Shown one piece after another: positions 41,507 to 49,347 of a stretch of DNA of 57,020 nt (positions within the stretch are counted from its first letter, which is position 1; each line of letters begins with the position of its first letter). The stretch covers positions 1-57,020 of the forward strand of contig CAAGQJ010000001.1 of NCBI GenBank assembly GCA_900772095.1. The letters are read 5' to 3'. Under the pieces are notes generated by a model. It was not told where the DNA came from. It searched no databases and was given only the letters and a program-made list of their open reading frames with translations. This DNA comes from Bacilli bacterium. Lineage in GTDB: Bacteria; Bacillota_I; Bacilli_A; RF39; UBA660. Both the position numbers and the translations under genes were made by a program.

Positions 41507-42150
41507 ATGATATTTTAACAAATCTTATTAAAGAAAATGAAAAATTAATTTATTCCATTATTAATAAATATAGTTATTATTTTAATATTGATGATTTATA
41601 TCAAGTAAGTGTTATTGGATTAATAAATGCTTATAAAAATTATAATCAGGATAAAAATACTAAATTTTCTACTTATGCTTATTTTTATATTTTAGGTGAA
41701 GTTAAAAATTATATTAGGGAAAGCAATTATTTTAAAGTTAGTAAGGATTTGGTAAAATTAAATACTTTAATAGATAAAACAAGTTCTTATCTAGAACAAA
41801 AATTGCTTAGAACTCCTACTTTAGAGGAAATATCTATTTATTTAAAGATGGATTATAGTCTTCTAGAAGAAGCACAGAGTATTAGTAATTTAGTGAAGAG
41901 TTTGGATGATGAAGATGATAGTATGTATAACTATATAGGTTATGAAGATAATAGTTTAAATTCTGATGTACTTGATTTAAAACATGAGATTGATTGTTTA
42001 AGTGATTTTGAAAAGTCTTTGATTATAAATAGATATGAGAAAGGATATACTCAAAAAGAAACTTCGGATATTATGAATATAAATCAAACTAAAGTTTGTA
42101 GAACTGAAAAAGAAATACTAGCAAAGCTAAGGGTGAGACTTAGATGCTAG
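41503..42150 (+). CDS. sigF: sporulation sigma factor, sigma-F-like
   Basis: 215 residues (B. subtilis SigF 255). Region 2 (IDDLYQVSVIGLINAYKNYNQDKNTKFSTYAYFYILGEVKNYIRES), region 3 with a RTPTLEEISIYLKM helix, and region 4 (GYTQKETSDIMNINQTKVCRTEKEIL) are all in place and resemble the SigF/SigG/SigB group. The name follows from the operon: SpoIIAA before it and spoVAC-AD-AE after it. ATGA overlap with spoIIAA couples translation. A terminator hairpin is embedded in its last codons. Confidence 0.8.
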   Translation: MNDILTNLIKENEKLIYSIINKYSYYFNIDDLYQVSVIGLINAYKNYNQDKNTKFSTYAYFYILGEVKNYIRESNYFKVSKDLVKLNTLIDKTSSYLEQKLLRTPTLEEISIYLKMDYSLLEEAQSISNLVKSLDDEDDSMYNYIGYEDNSLNSDVLDLKHEIDCLSDFEKSLIINRYEKGYTQKETSDIMNINQTKVCRTEKEILAKLRVRLRC

Positions 42151-42159
42151 TATTTTTTT
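42114..42159 (+). terminator. terminator overlapping the end of sigF
   Basis: AATACTAGCA (42114-42123) and TGCTAGTATT (42145-42154) pair, with an inner TAAG/CTTA stem, followed by a T-run. It overlaps the sigF stop codon. Confidence 0.85.
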
Positions 42160-42188
42160 GTATAAAACTATAAAATGATTTCATAATA
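42160..42188 (+). promoter_or_regulatory. forespore (sigma-F/G-like) promoter of spoVA
   Basis: GTATA (42160-42164) and CATAATA (42182-42188), 17 bases apart, resemble the sigma-G consensus (GyATR and CATnnTA elements). It starts right after the terminator and lies 17 bases before spoVAC. Confidence 0.5.
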
Positions 42189-42204
42189 AAAATGGAGGAA
42201 AGTT

Positions 42205-42645
42205 ATGAAAAATGAACAGTATAAAGAATTGGTAAATAGGCATTTACCTAATGAACAAAAAGGCAAAAATGCTATTGTTGCGTTTATAGTTGGTGGTTTA
42301 ATTGGTGCTTTTGGTAACTTTTTATTAGAATTATATTCATATTATTTTCATTTGTCTACTACTGATGCTAGTGTTTATATGATAGCAACTTTAATATTTA
42401 TAGCATGTTTATGTACGGCACTTGGATTTTTTGATGATTTTGTAAAATTTGGAAGAATGGGTGTTATTATTCCTATAACAGGTTTTGCTCATTCAATGCA
42501 AAGTGCTATTTTGGATTATAAAAAAGAAGGTTTAATATATGGTTTTGGTAGTAATGTTTTTAAATTAGCAGGGTCAGTAATTTTATATGGTGTAGTATCG
42601 GCATATATCTTTGGAATATTAAGATATGTAATAATGGGAGGTTAA
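42205..42645 (+). CDS. spoVAC: stage V sporulation protein AC
   Basis: 146 residues with about four TM helices. SpoVAC features: YKELVNRHLPNEQKGKNAIVAFIVGGLIGAFGN, GFFDDFVKFGRMGVIIPITGFAHSMQSAILDYKKEGLIYGFGSNVFKLAGSVILYG. It forms the inner-membrane channel for Ca-dipicolinate uptake and release. AATGGAGG precedes ATG 42205. It is the first of three spoVA genes; spoVAA, AB and the others of Bacillus are absent from this window. Confidence 0.92.
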   Translation: MKNEQYKELVNRHLPNEQKGKNAIVAFIVGGLIGAFGNFLLELYSYYFHLSTTDASVYMIATLIFIACLCTALGFFDDFVKFGRMGVIIPITGFAHSMQSAILDYKKEGLIYGFGSNVFKLAGSVILYGVVSAYIFGILRYVIMGG

Positions 42646-42646
42646 T

Positions 42647-43642
42647 ATGACAATAAAATTTAATAATGTCTTTGTAGAAGGTGCTTCGACAGTAGCAGGT
42701 TTAATAGAAAAAGAAGGACCTTTAAGAAAATATTTTGATAAGACTTACGATGATTATTATTTTAATGAAAGTTCTTTAGAACTTGCAGAAGTGAAGTTAC
42801 AAAATGATAGTATTGATATACTTTTGAAAAAGATTAAGAGAAAGAAGGATATAATTGATTTAGTAATTGGTGGAGACCTTTTAAATCAGATAACTGCGAC
42901 ATGTTATGCAGTTAAAAAGTATAAGACTTCATTTTTAGGTGTTTATAGTGCTTGTGCTACTACTATGGAAAGTATTATAATTGGTGGTACTTTTATAGAA
43001 AGTGGAAAGATAAATAACTGTATATGTACTACAAGTTCTCATAATTTAACTAGTGAGAAACAATATCGTAATCCTATTGAATATGGTGCTCCTAAACCTA
43101 AGACTGCTACTTTTACATCAACTGGTGGGGCAAGTATTTATCTTACTAGTAAGGAAACAAATGTTAAGGTTACAAGTGGTACTATAGGAACAATAGTGGA
43201 TTTAAACTGGAAAGATCCTAATAACATGGGTGCTGCTATGGCTCCGGCGGCTGCAGATACTATTTATAATCATTTAAAAAATAATGATGAAAGGGTAGAA
43301 GATTATGACCTTATTTTGACTGGTGATTTGGGGTTATTTGGTAAAGAAATATTAAAAGAATATATAAATAAACAATATAAATTAAAATTAGATACAAATT
43401 ATAATGATTGTGGAGTAATGTTATATGATATGGAAAAACAAAAAGAGATAACTGCTGGTGGGTCTGGACCTGTTTGTAGTGCTTTAGTTAATTATAGTTA
43501 TGTATATAAAATGTTAAAAGAAGGAACATTTAAAAAGGTTATGTTAGTATCAACTGGTGCACTTTTTTCTCCAACTTTTTCTTATCAAAAACAGAGTATT
43601 TTGGGGATTGCTCATGCTGTAACATTGGAGGCTAATGTATGA
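42647..43642 (+). CDS. spoVAD: stage V sporulation protein AD
   Basis: 331 residues, thiolase-like fold (FNNVFVEGASTVAGLIEKEGPL; GVYSACATTMESIIIGG; VCTTSSHNLTSEKQYRNPIEYGAPKPKTATFTSTGG in part; ASMAPAAAD-like AAMAPAAADTI). SpoVAD binds dipicolinate on the germinant-channel assembly. Its ribosome binding site GGGAGG lies in the end of spoVAC, and it overlaps spoVAE by 4 bases. Confidence 0.92.
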   Translation: MTIKFNNVFVEGASTVAGLIEKEGPLRKYFDKTYDDYYFNESSLELAEVKLQNDSIDILLKKIKRKKDIIDLVIGGDLLNQITATCYAVKKYKTSFLGVYSACATTMESIIIGGTFIESGKINNCICTTSSHNLTSEKQYRNPIEYGAPKPKTATFTSTGGASIYLTSKETNVKVTSGTIGTIVDLNWKDPNNMGAAMAPAAADTIYNHLKNNDERVEDYDLILTGDLGLFGKEILKEYINKQYKLKLDTNYNDCGVMLYDMEKQKEITAGGSGPVCSALVNYSYVYKMLKEGTFKKVMLVSTGALFSPTFSYQKQSILGIAHAVTLEANV

Positions 43643-43989
43643 CATATATTTATTCATTTTTATTCTGTGGTTTGTTATGTTTAATTGCACAGATTATTTT
43701 AGATAATACTAAGTTAACTGCAGGTCATATAACAAGTATTTTTGTGGTAATAGGTACATTACTTGATATATCAAATATTTATGATAAAATAATTTTAAAA
43801 GTAGGTGGGGGAGCACTTGTTCCGATAACTAGTTTTGGACATTTATTAATCCATGGAGGACTTGCACATACAACAGAGTCTGGTTTTATGGGAGTAGCTA
43901 TGGGAATGTTTGATTTAACTGCTTCGGGAATAACGTGTGCTATAGTATTTAGTTTTATATTTGCTTTAATATTTAGACCTAAAAATTAG
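43639..43989 (+). CDS. spoVAE: stage V sporulation protein AE
   Basis: 116 residues, membrane protein with typical SpoVAE sequence: AFLVGGLIC-like FLFCGLLCLIAQIILDNTKLTAGHITSIFVVIGTLLD, and GGGALVPITSFGHLLIHGG. Last of the spoVA operon; ATG overlaps the spoVAD stop. Confidence 0.92.
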   Translation: MTYIYSFLFCGLLCLIAQIILDNTKLTAGHITSIFVVIGTLLDISNIYDKIILKVGGGALVPITSFGHLLIHGGLAHTTESGFMGVAMGMFDLTASGITCAIVFSFIFALIFRPKN

Positions 43990-44011
43990 AACGATTTTCT
44001 AATTTTTTTTA
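43982..44011 (+). terminator. terminator of spoVA operon
   Basis: AAATTAGAA and TTCTAATTT form a stem around a short loop at the spoVAE stop, followed by TTTTT. Confidence 0.85.
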
Positions 44012-44028
44012 TTTTAATAATAAAGATG

Positions 44029-44058
44029 TTGACAAATAGTTAAATCAAGTAGTAAATT
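44029..44058 (+). promoter_or_regulatory. promoter of the S66 leader
   Basis: TTGACA (44029-44034) is consensus; TAAATT (44053-44058) at 18 bases is a fair -10. Confidence 0.5.
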
Positions 44059-44087
44059 AAATGTAATGTTATTTGATAGGTGATATA

Positions 44088-44165
44088 ATGGTGTGTGTAT
44101 GTATCTTAAAATTTTTTATGAAATTTATTGAAATAATAACTAATTTCAATAGTTTTGTGTGTTAA
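44088..44165 (+). CDS. leader peptide candidate (25 aa)
   Basis: ATG 44088 follows TAGGTGAT and encodes 25 residues starting MVCVCILKFFMKF and ending SFVC. Within it an 8-bp hairpin, ATTGAAAT/ATTTCAAT with loop AATAACTA, can form; it is followed by the terminator hairpin at 44172. The arrangement is that of a translated attenuation leader rather than a structural gene. Confidence 0.45.
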   Translation: MVCVCILKFFMKFIEIITNFNSFVC

Positions 44166-44171
44166 AAAATA

Positions 44172-44218
44172 AACGCAGATAGGAAATTTGCTTGGTATTT
44201 TTCCTAATTGCGTTTTTT
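44172..44218 (+). terminator. leader terminator/attenuator upstream of S66 gene
   Basis: AACGCA + TAGGAAA pair with TTTCCTA + TGCGTT, with a two-base internal loop, followed by TTTT. It ends about 12 bases before the S66 ribosome binding site, so it would block entry to the cassette unless overridden. Confidence 0.7.
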
Positions 44219-44243
44219 ATTAAAATATATAGGAGGTAGGAGT

Positions 44244-45323
44244 ATGATTAATTATAATCTTAAAAAAGGGGATAAAGTTGCTATTGTTTCATTATCTAGT
44301 GGAATAATGGGAGAGAAATATGTAAGACATGAACTTGAAATAGGCGTTAAAAGACTACAAGAATTTGGACTTGTACCTGTTTTTATGAATAATTCACTTA
44401 AGGGTATAGAGTATATAAAAAATCATCCTGAAAAGCGTGCAGATGATTTAAAAAATGCGTTTATGGATAAGGATATAAAAATGATAATTACTGCGATTGG
44501 TGGTGATGATACATATAAAACTATTCCGTATTTAATGGAGGATAAAGAGTTTATTAAATGTGTTAAAGATAATCCAAAAATATTTTCTGGTTTTTCTGAT
44601 ACAACTATTAACCATTTTATGTTAAATAAACTTGGATTATCAACATTTTATGGTCCTGCGTTTTTAGTGGATGTTGCTGAACTTGAAGATGATATGCTAA
44701 GTTATACTAAAGAATATTTTTTGAAATATTTTGATAATAAAGAAATTATAGAGATAAAATCTAGTCCTATTTGGTATGAAGATAGGTCAAATTATAATGA
44801 GTCTCAAGTTGGTGTTAAAAGAGTATCTCATCCTGAAACACATGGTTTTGAAGTGTTAAATGGTGGCGGTGTAGTGAGTGGTAAATTATTTGGGGGATGT
44901 ATTGATAGTATATATGATGCCTTTGTTGGAGAAAGGTATGGTGATGAAAATATTATTTTTGAAAAATATGAATTATTACCGACTTTAGAAGAATGGAGTG
45001 AAAAAATATTATTTTTAGAAACTTCTGAAGAAATGTTAACTCCAGAAAAACTTAAGAAAATATTACTTGAGTTTAAAAAAAGAGGGATTTTGGATGTTGT
45101 TAAGGGATTAATTATAGGTAAACCAATGAATGAAAAATATTATGAGGAATATAAAAATGTTTATAGAGAGGTATTTAAAGATAGTAATGTACCAGTTATG
45201 TATAATGTAAATTTTGGTCATTCTGTACCACGTTGTTTTTTACAATATAATTCTATAACAACAGTAGATTATGACAATAAAAAAATAATTATGAAATTAG
45301 TTAATTTAAGTGAGGTAAACTGA
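44244..45323 (+). CDS. S66-family LD-carboxypeptidase / MccF-like peptidase
   Basis: 359 residues. S66 landmarks: LKKGDKVAIVSLSSG at the start, IITAIGGDDTYKTIPYL, the nucleophile elbow GFSDTTINHFM, LNGGGVVSGKLFGGCIDS, FLETSEE with a catalytic-type Glu, and FGHSVPRC with the His. The family includes LdcA (recycling of wall tetrapeptides) and MccF (cleaves microcin C and related nucleopeptides). The GDDTYK loop and long C-terminal half resemble the MccF side. The start is ATG 44244 behind AGGAGG. TGATG overlap couples it to the next gene. Confidence 0.8.
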   Translation: MINYNLKKGDKVAIVSLSSGIMGEKYVRHELEIGVKRLQEFGLVPVFMNNSLKGIEYIKNHPEKRADDLKNAFMDKDIKMIITAIGGDDTYKTIPYLMEDKEFIKCVKDNPKIFSGFSDTTINHFMLNKLGLSTFYGPAFLVDVAELEDDMLSYTKEYFLKYFDNKEIIEIKSSPIWYEDRSNYNESQVGVKRVSHPETHGFEVLNGGGVVSGKLFGGCIDSIYDAFVGERYGDENIIFEKYELLPTLEEWSEKILFLETSEEMLTPEKLKKILLEFKKRGILDVVKGLIIGKPMNEKYYEEYKNVYREVFKDSNVPVMYNVNFGHSVPRCFLQYNSITTVDYDNKKIIMKLVNLSEVN

Positions 45324-46081
45324 TGGGAACAATTATTGCAATAGGTGGGGGTAACAATGGTAGAAAGTTAAACGATGGTACTACTGAATTTTATAATACA
45401 GAACTTATTGATAGAGAAGTAGTAAAAGCTACGAATAAGGAAAATCCTAATTTTTTATTTATTTGTCATGCTATGGATTGTTTAGAATTACAAGAGGAGT
45501 ACTTTGAAACAATGAAGAGAATATATGGTGGTAGGTTTAAATGCAATTGTCGTATTTTGAGAACTAGTGAGTTACTAAATAATGAAATAACAGAGGAAAA
45601 ACTTAAGTGGGCTGATATTATTTATGAAGGTGGTGGTGATACTTTATCAATGATAGACTTATGGAAGAAGAGTAAGTTTGATAAGAAATTATTTAATGCT
45701 TATAATGATGGAAAAGTTATATGTGGAATAAGTGCTGGAGCAGTGTGTTGGTTTAATTCTTGTAATTCTTCTTACTTTAATAAATTTATTACTGTAGAGT
45801 GTTTAAATTGGATAGATTTATATATGACACCACATTGTAATGAAAGTGGTAGATTGGAGTATACAAAAAAAGCCTTAAGAGCTAATAATCTTTTGGGAAT
45901 AGCATTATCTAATCAATGTGCTCTTCATATAATTGGTGATATGTATCGAGTATTAGTAAGTGGAAATGATGCTTATTGTCTTAAGTCTTATTGGGATAAT
46001 AACAAATATATAGAACAAAGAATAGAACCATCTATGGAATTTAAAGATATTAATGAATTATTTAATAGGAGTGTTTTATGA
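45323..46081 (+). CDS. S51-family peptidase (peptidase E-like)
   Basis: 252 residues with a class I glutamine amidotransferase-like fold. IIAIGGGNNGRKLND at the N-terminus, ADIIYEGGGDTLSMIDLWK, the nucleophile elbow CGISAGAVCWF with catalytic Ser, and LYMTPHCNESGRLEYTKKAL with a His fit S51. Peptidase E cuts Asp-X dipeptides. It overlaps its neighbours by 1 and 4 bases, so it is tightly coupled with the S66 and GNAT genes. Confidence 0.8.
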   Translation: MGTIIAIGGGNNGRKLNDGTTEFYNTELIDREVVKATNKENPNFLFICHAMDCLELQEEYFETMKRIYGGRFKCNCRILRTSELLNNEITEEKLKWADIIYEGGGDTLSMIDLWKKSKFDKKLFNAYNDGKVICGISAGAVCWFNSCNSSYFNKFITVECLNWIDLYMTPHCNESGRLEYTKKALRANNLLGIALSNQCALHIIGDMYRVLVSGNDAYCLKSYWDNNKYIEQRIEPSMEFKDINELFNRSVL

Positions 46082-46536
46082 AAATAGAAATACCTAGTAT
46101 TAGTGATTATGATAGAGTTAATGAATTAGCGGTGCAAGTACATGAATTTCATGTTAAATTAAGACCTGATTTGTTTCTTAAAAGTGATGTAGTGATTACA
46201 GAAGAGAGATTTAAAGAACTGGTACTAAAAAATGAAATATATGTTGCTAAAGATAATGATAGGGTAGTTGGATATATAATATTTAATATAGTAGAGAAAA
46301 CCAATCCGCTTATGAGATATAGAAAACAATTAAATATTGAAAATATTTGTGTTGATGAGTTAGATAGAAATAAAGGTGTTGGTACTAAAATTCTTTTATT
46401 TGTGAAGGAATTTGCTATTTTAAATAATTGTACAGATTTATATTTAACGGTAAATGAAGAGAATAAAAATGCTATAAAGTTATATGAAAAACTTGGTTTT
46501 AAAGTGAAAGAAATAGAATATTTAATGAGTTTGTAG
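46078..46536 (+). CDS. GNAT-family N-acetyltransferase
   Basis: 152 residues. Motif A lies in NIENICVDELDRNKGVGTKILLFVKEFA (R/K-x-x-G-x-G acetyl-CoA loop as RNKGVGT), with motif B DLYLTVNEENKNAIKLYEKLGFKVKE. Acetyl acceptor unknown. ATGA overlap with the S51 gene; 9 bases before the Nudix gene. Confidence 0.85.
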   Translation: MKIEIPSISDYDRVNELAVQVHEFHVKLRPDLFLKSDVVITEERFKELVLKNEIYVAKDNDRVVGYIIFNIVEKTNPLMRYRKQLNIENICVDELDRNKGVGTKILLFVKEFAILNNCTDLYLTVNEENKNAIKLYEKLGFKVKEIEYLMSL

Positions 46537-46545
46537 GAGGTTATT

Positions 46546-47037
46546 ATGGAGTATTTAAATGTATATGATGAAAATAAGAACAAGTTATCGAGAAGAATTT
46601 TAAGGGGGGAAAGGTTAAATGAAAATGAACATATTTTACTTTCAATAATAATTATTCAAAATGAGAGTGATGAATATTTAATACAAAAAACTTCAAAAGA
46701 AAAGGGAAGTGTTTATGCTACTACAGGTGGGCATGTTTTATATGATGAAACATCTAAGGATGCAATAATGCGTGAAGTAAAGGAGGAACTTGGTATTGAT
46801 ATATCTAATGATGAGATTGTTTTTGTAGATAGTATTATTTTGGGTACTCCTATATTTGATGTGTATTATTTAAAAAAGAATATTGATTTAAATGACGTAG
46901 TAATGCAGAAGGAAGAGGTTTCTGATATTATGTATATGTCTAAGGATAAAGTATTAAATTTAATAGAGGCTGATGAGTTTAAGAAATCACATGGTATTAT
47001 ATTTAAGGAGTTTTTAAGTAATGAATATAAAATATAG
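46546..47037 (+). CDS. Nudix hydrolase
   Basis: 163 residues. The Nudix box G-x5-E-x7-REUxEExGU is complete in GGHVLYDETSKDAIMREVKEELGID. The N-terminus (EYLNVYDENKNKLSRRILRGERL) and ending (FLKSHGIIFKEF-like FKKSHGIIFKEF) resemble the IPP-isomerase/YfcD-like Nudix branch that acts on varied nucleoside diphosphate derivatives. AGGAGG precedes ATG 46546; the next gene starts within its last 17 bases. Confidence 0.85.
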   Translation: MEYLNVYDENKNKLSRRILRGERLNENEHILLSIIIIQNESDEYLIQKTSKEKGSVYATTGGHVLYDETSKDAIMREVKEELGIDISNDEIVFVDSIILGTPIFDVYYLKKNIDLNDVVMQKEEVSDIMYMSKDKVLNLIEADEFKKSHGIIFKEFLSNEYKI

Positions 47038-47821
47038 GTTAACTTTGGAAGAAGAAAAAAGAAATAACAAAATAATTGGTGATTTATTTGTATTGAATAC
47101 TGATATAAAGTTTATAGGTAATAATAATATAATTTATGTAAATGGAAGTGTAAGCTTAGTAAATTCTAATATTTATTTTCGTGGAAATAATTCATTAATT
47201 TATATATGTAATACAGATGATAAGTTAACTTTAGATATAAAGATGTATAATAATTCAGTTTTATATTTTGGTGAGGATATGTGGATAAATCGAGGTATTA
47301 AGATAGTGATTTCTGAACAGAATAATGTTTTTTTTGGTAGGGATTGTCTTGTTAGTTATGATATATGTTTAAGAACTGCTGACCCACATTTAATTTATGA
47401 TGCTGGGACTTATAAGAGAATAAATAATGGAAAAAGTATTTATGTTGGTGACCATGTTTGGTTAGGACAACATGTATTTGTTTTAAAGAATGCTACTATA
47501 GGGTCGGGTTCTATTTTTGGGGCGTTTTCAGTTGTTACTGGTAAGAAGTATAGTTCAAATGTCTCTTATGCTGGTAATCCTTCTAGAAAAATAAGAGATA
47601 ATGTTTTTTTTCTTAAGGAAAATTCTCATTATTTTGTTGATAAAGAAATAGAAGAGTTTTCTTTATATCCACATGATGATTATATATATGAGAAGGATGA
47701 TAATACATTATCTTTTGAGAAAATTGAAGAGGATTTGAATAGATTTTCTGTTAAGGAAAAAATAGAATATTTAACTGATATAACTAATAATAAGAGTAAG
47801 AATAGATTTTTTATAGAATAG
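47021..47821 (+). CDS. hexapeptide-repeat (left-handed beta-helix) acyltransferase
   Basis: 266 residues. Imperfect hexapeptide repeats rise through the middle (NNSVLYFGEDMWINRG, NNVFFGRDCLVSYDICLRTADPHLIYD, KSIYVGDHVWLGQHVFVLKNATIGSGSIFGAFSVV), with the His of DPH and the GDHVWLG segment common to serine/maltose/nodulation-type O-acetyltransferases. The 65-residue C-terminal tail is charged. Last gene of the cassette; its stop abuts the stop of the convergent SEDS gene with no space. Confidence 0.75.
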   Translation: MNIKYRLTLEEEKRNNKIIGDLFVLNTDIKFIGNNNIIYVNGSVSLVNSNIYFRGNNSLIYICNTDDKLTLDIKMYNNSVLYFGEDMWINRGIKIVISEQNNVFFGRDCLVSYDICLRTADPHLIYDAGTYKRINNGKSIYVGDHVWLGQHVFVLKNATIGSGSIFGAFSVVTGKKYSSNVSYAGNPSRKIRDNVFFLKENSHYFVDKEIEEFSLYPHDDYIYEKDDNTLSFEKIEEDLNRFSVKEKIEYLTDITNNKSKNRFFIE

Positions 47822-48922
47822 TTACTCTTTTTCTATTGCTAGAATAATACCTAACATTATCATATATGAAAGGAGTGATGAACCACCATAACTAATAAAT
47901 GGAAGGGTAATACCCATAATAGGAAGTATTCCAATAGTCATAGCAATGTTTTGTATTTGTCCCCATAATATAATGGATATGAAAGTAATAATTATGTATT
48001 TATATAAGTTGTTATCTATTTTTTTACCGATTTTTAAAATTCTAATATCAAATAGAATAATTGTTGAAAGGAGTATAAATATTCCAAATAGACCAAAAAT
48101 TGATGCGAATGAAGAAAATATAAAATCTGTATGTCCTTCTGGGTAATAAATTAAAATATTATTAATTCCATTACCAAAGAATTTACTTGATGCGATGGCA
48201 ATAACCGAGTTTTCTAGTTGCATTCCTTCGTTTTTTGCCCAATCAAGTAGTCTGTCTAATCTGTAAAAGAAGTTACTTCCTAAAATTTTTATAAATACTT
48301 CTTCTTTAAAATAATATAGATATATAATTAAACCTACAATTATGATAAATAAACTAATAAAACTAATAAGCCATGCTTTATTTATATCTGATATAAATAA
48401 AGTTACAAAGAAAATAATTAAGTAAATCATAACTGCACCAGTATCAGGTTCTAAAAAGGTTAAAATTCCTGGTACTAGAATAATAATACCCATTTTTAGA
48501 ATTAAAATAAATTCATCTTTAAAACTAGTTTTTTTGGTGTTAAAGTCACTAATTAATTTACATAGTACTAAAGTAATACCTATTTTCATAAATTCACTTG
48601 GTTGAAATGACCCGATGTATGGTATATTAAACCAAGCTTTAATACCATTTGTTTCTTCTCCTATTAAGAGTACTAGTAAAAGGAGTAAAACATTAAATAG
48701 ATAGATATATATACTATATTTAAGTATTTTTTTAATACCTATTTTTTGTATTATATAAATTAAAATAAGACCAAGTGTAAAGTATATAACTTGTTTTTTT
48801 ACTAAGAATAATTTATCAGAATACAAAAAGTTAGTAAAACTATATATTGAAGTTAAACTAATTATAAAAAAAATAATAATATATATAAGTATTTGTTTAT
48901 CAATAAATATCTTTTTTTTCAT
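47822..48922 (-). CDS. SEDS-family peptidoglycan polymerase (RodA/FtsW/SpoVE)
   Basis: 366 residues with about ten TM helices. SEDS landmarks: PYIGSFQPSEFMKIG, LEPDTGAVMIYLIIFF (catalytic-loop Asp), IYYPEGHTDFIFSSFASIFGLFG and LPFISYGGSSLLSYM. It polymerises glycan strands from lipid II with a class B PBP. RodA is the best guess; SpoVE or FtsW cannot be excluded without the partner PBP. It is divergent from the 98-residue gene. Confidence 0.85.
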   Translation of the reverse strand: MKKKIFIDKQILIYIIIFFIISLTSIYSFTNFLYSDKLFLVKKQVIYFTLGLILIYIIQKIGIKKILKYSIYIYLFNVLLLLLVLLIGEETNGIKAWFNIPYIGSFQPSEFMKIGITLVLCKLISDFNTKKTSFKDEFILILKMGIIILVPGILTFLEPDTGAVMIYLIIFFVTLFISDINKAWLISFISLFIIIVGLIIYLYYFKEEVFIKILGSNFFYRLDRLLDWAKNEGMQLENSVIAIASSKFFGNGINNILIYYPEGHTDFIFSSFASIFGLFGIFILLSTIILFDIRILKIGKKIDNNLYKYIIITFISIILWGQIQNIAMTIGILPIMGITLPFISYGGSSLLSYMIMLGIILAIEKE

Positions 48923-48992
48923 ATTATTATTATGTATTTATAAAGTATTTTTTATAACTAAAGTGCATAAAATTTAACAAAGGAGAAAATTT

Positions 48993-49289
48993 ATGAAAAA
49001 ACCTGAAATATTTAAACCTAGAATAGAACATGATTTAAATAATAACAAGAATGCCTATTATTCATTTATAAAAGAGGATGAACAGATAAGAAAAACAAAT
49101 GAAGATCCGGTAGATACATTAGATAGATTAATAAAAAGTAATTCTTATATTTTTAATAAAAAGGTTTTAATTGTTACTAAGGAAAAGGAGTATTTGACTA
49201 AAATAGCAGGTAAAATAGGTAAGAAGGTTATTACGATAGATGGTGATTCTATAAATATTGATGACATCATAAGAATAGAAGAAAAATAA
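48993..49289 (+). CDS. conserved-looking 98-aa protein, unknown
   Basis: A soluble, charged protein starting MKKPEIFKPRIEHDLNNNKN, with a likely alpha/beta C-terminal half (KKVLIVTKEKEYLTKIAGKIGKKVITIDGDSINIDDIIRI). AAAGGAG precedes ATG 48993. No family recognised. Confidence 0.6.
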   Translation: MKKPEIFKPRIEHDLNNNKNAYYSFIKEDEQIRKTNEDPVDTLDRLIKSNSYIFNKKVLIVTKEKEYLTKIAGKIGKKVITIDGDSINIDDIIRIEEK

Positions 49290-49313
49290 AGTCTTTTTTA
49301 GGCTTTATTTTTA
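49283..49313 (+). terminator. terminator after the 98-aa gene
   Basis: AAATAAAG and CTTTATTT pair around a T-rich loop, followed by T-rich sequence. Confidence 0.65.
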
Positions 49314-49316
49314 TAT

Positions 49317-49345
49317 AAAAAGACTGAAAGGTATACTTTCGGTCT
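49317..49345 (-). terminator. terminator of the cotZ-like pair
   Basis: On the minus strand GACCGAAAG and CTTTCAGTC form a stem (one mismatch) with a five-base loop, followed by TTTTT. Confidence 0.75.
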
Positions 49346-49347
49346 AT

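Noticed and set aside
46149..46583. 144-codon antisense frame opposite the GNAT gene
   Set aside because: It lies entirely over a well-supported acetyltransferase frame, has no ribosome binding site and no recognisable domain.
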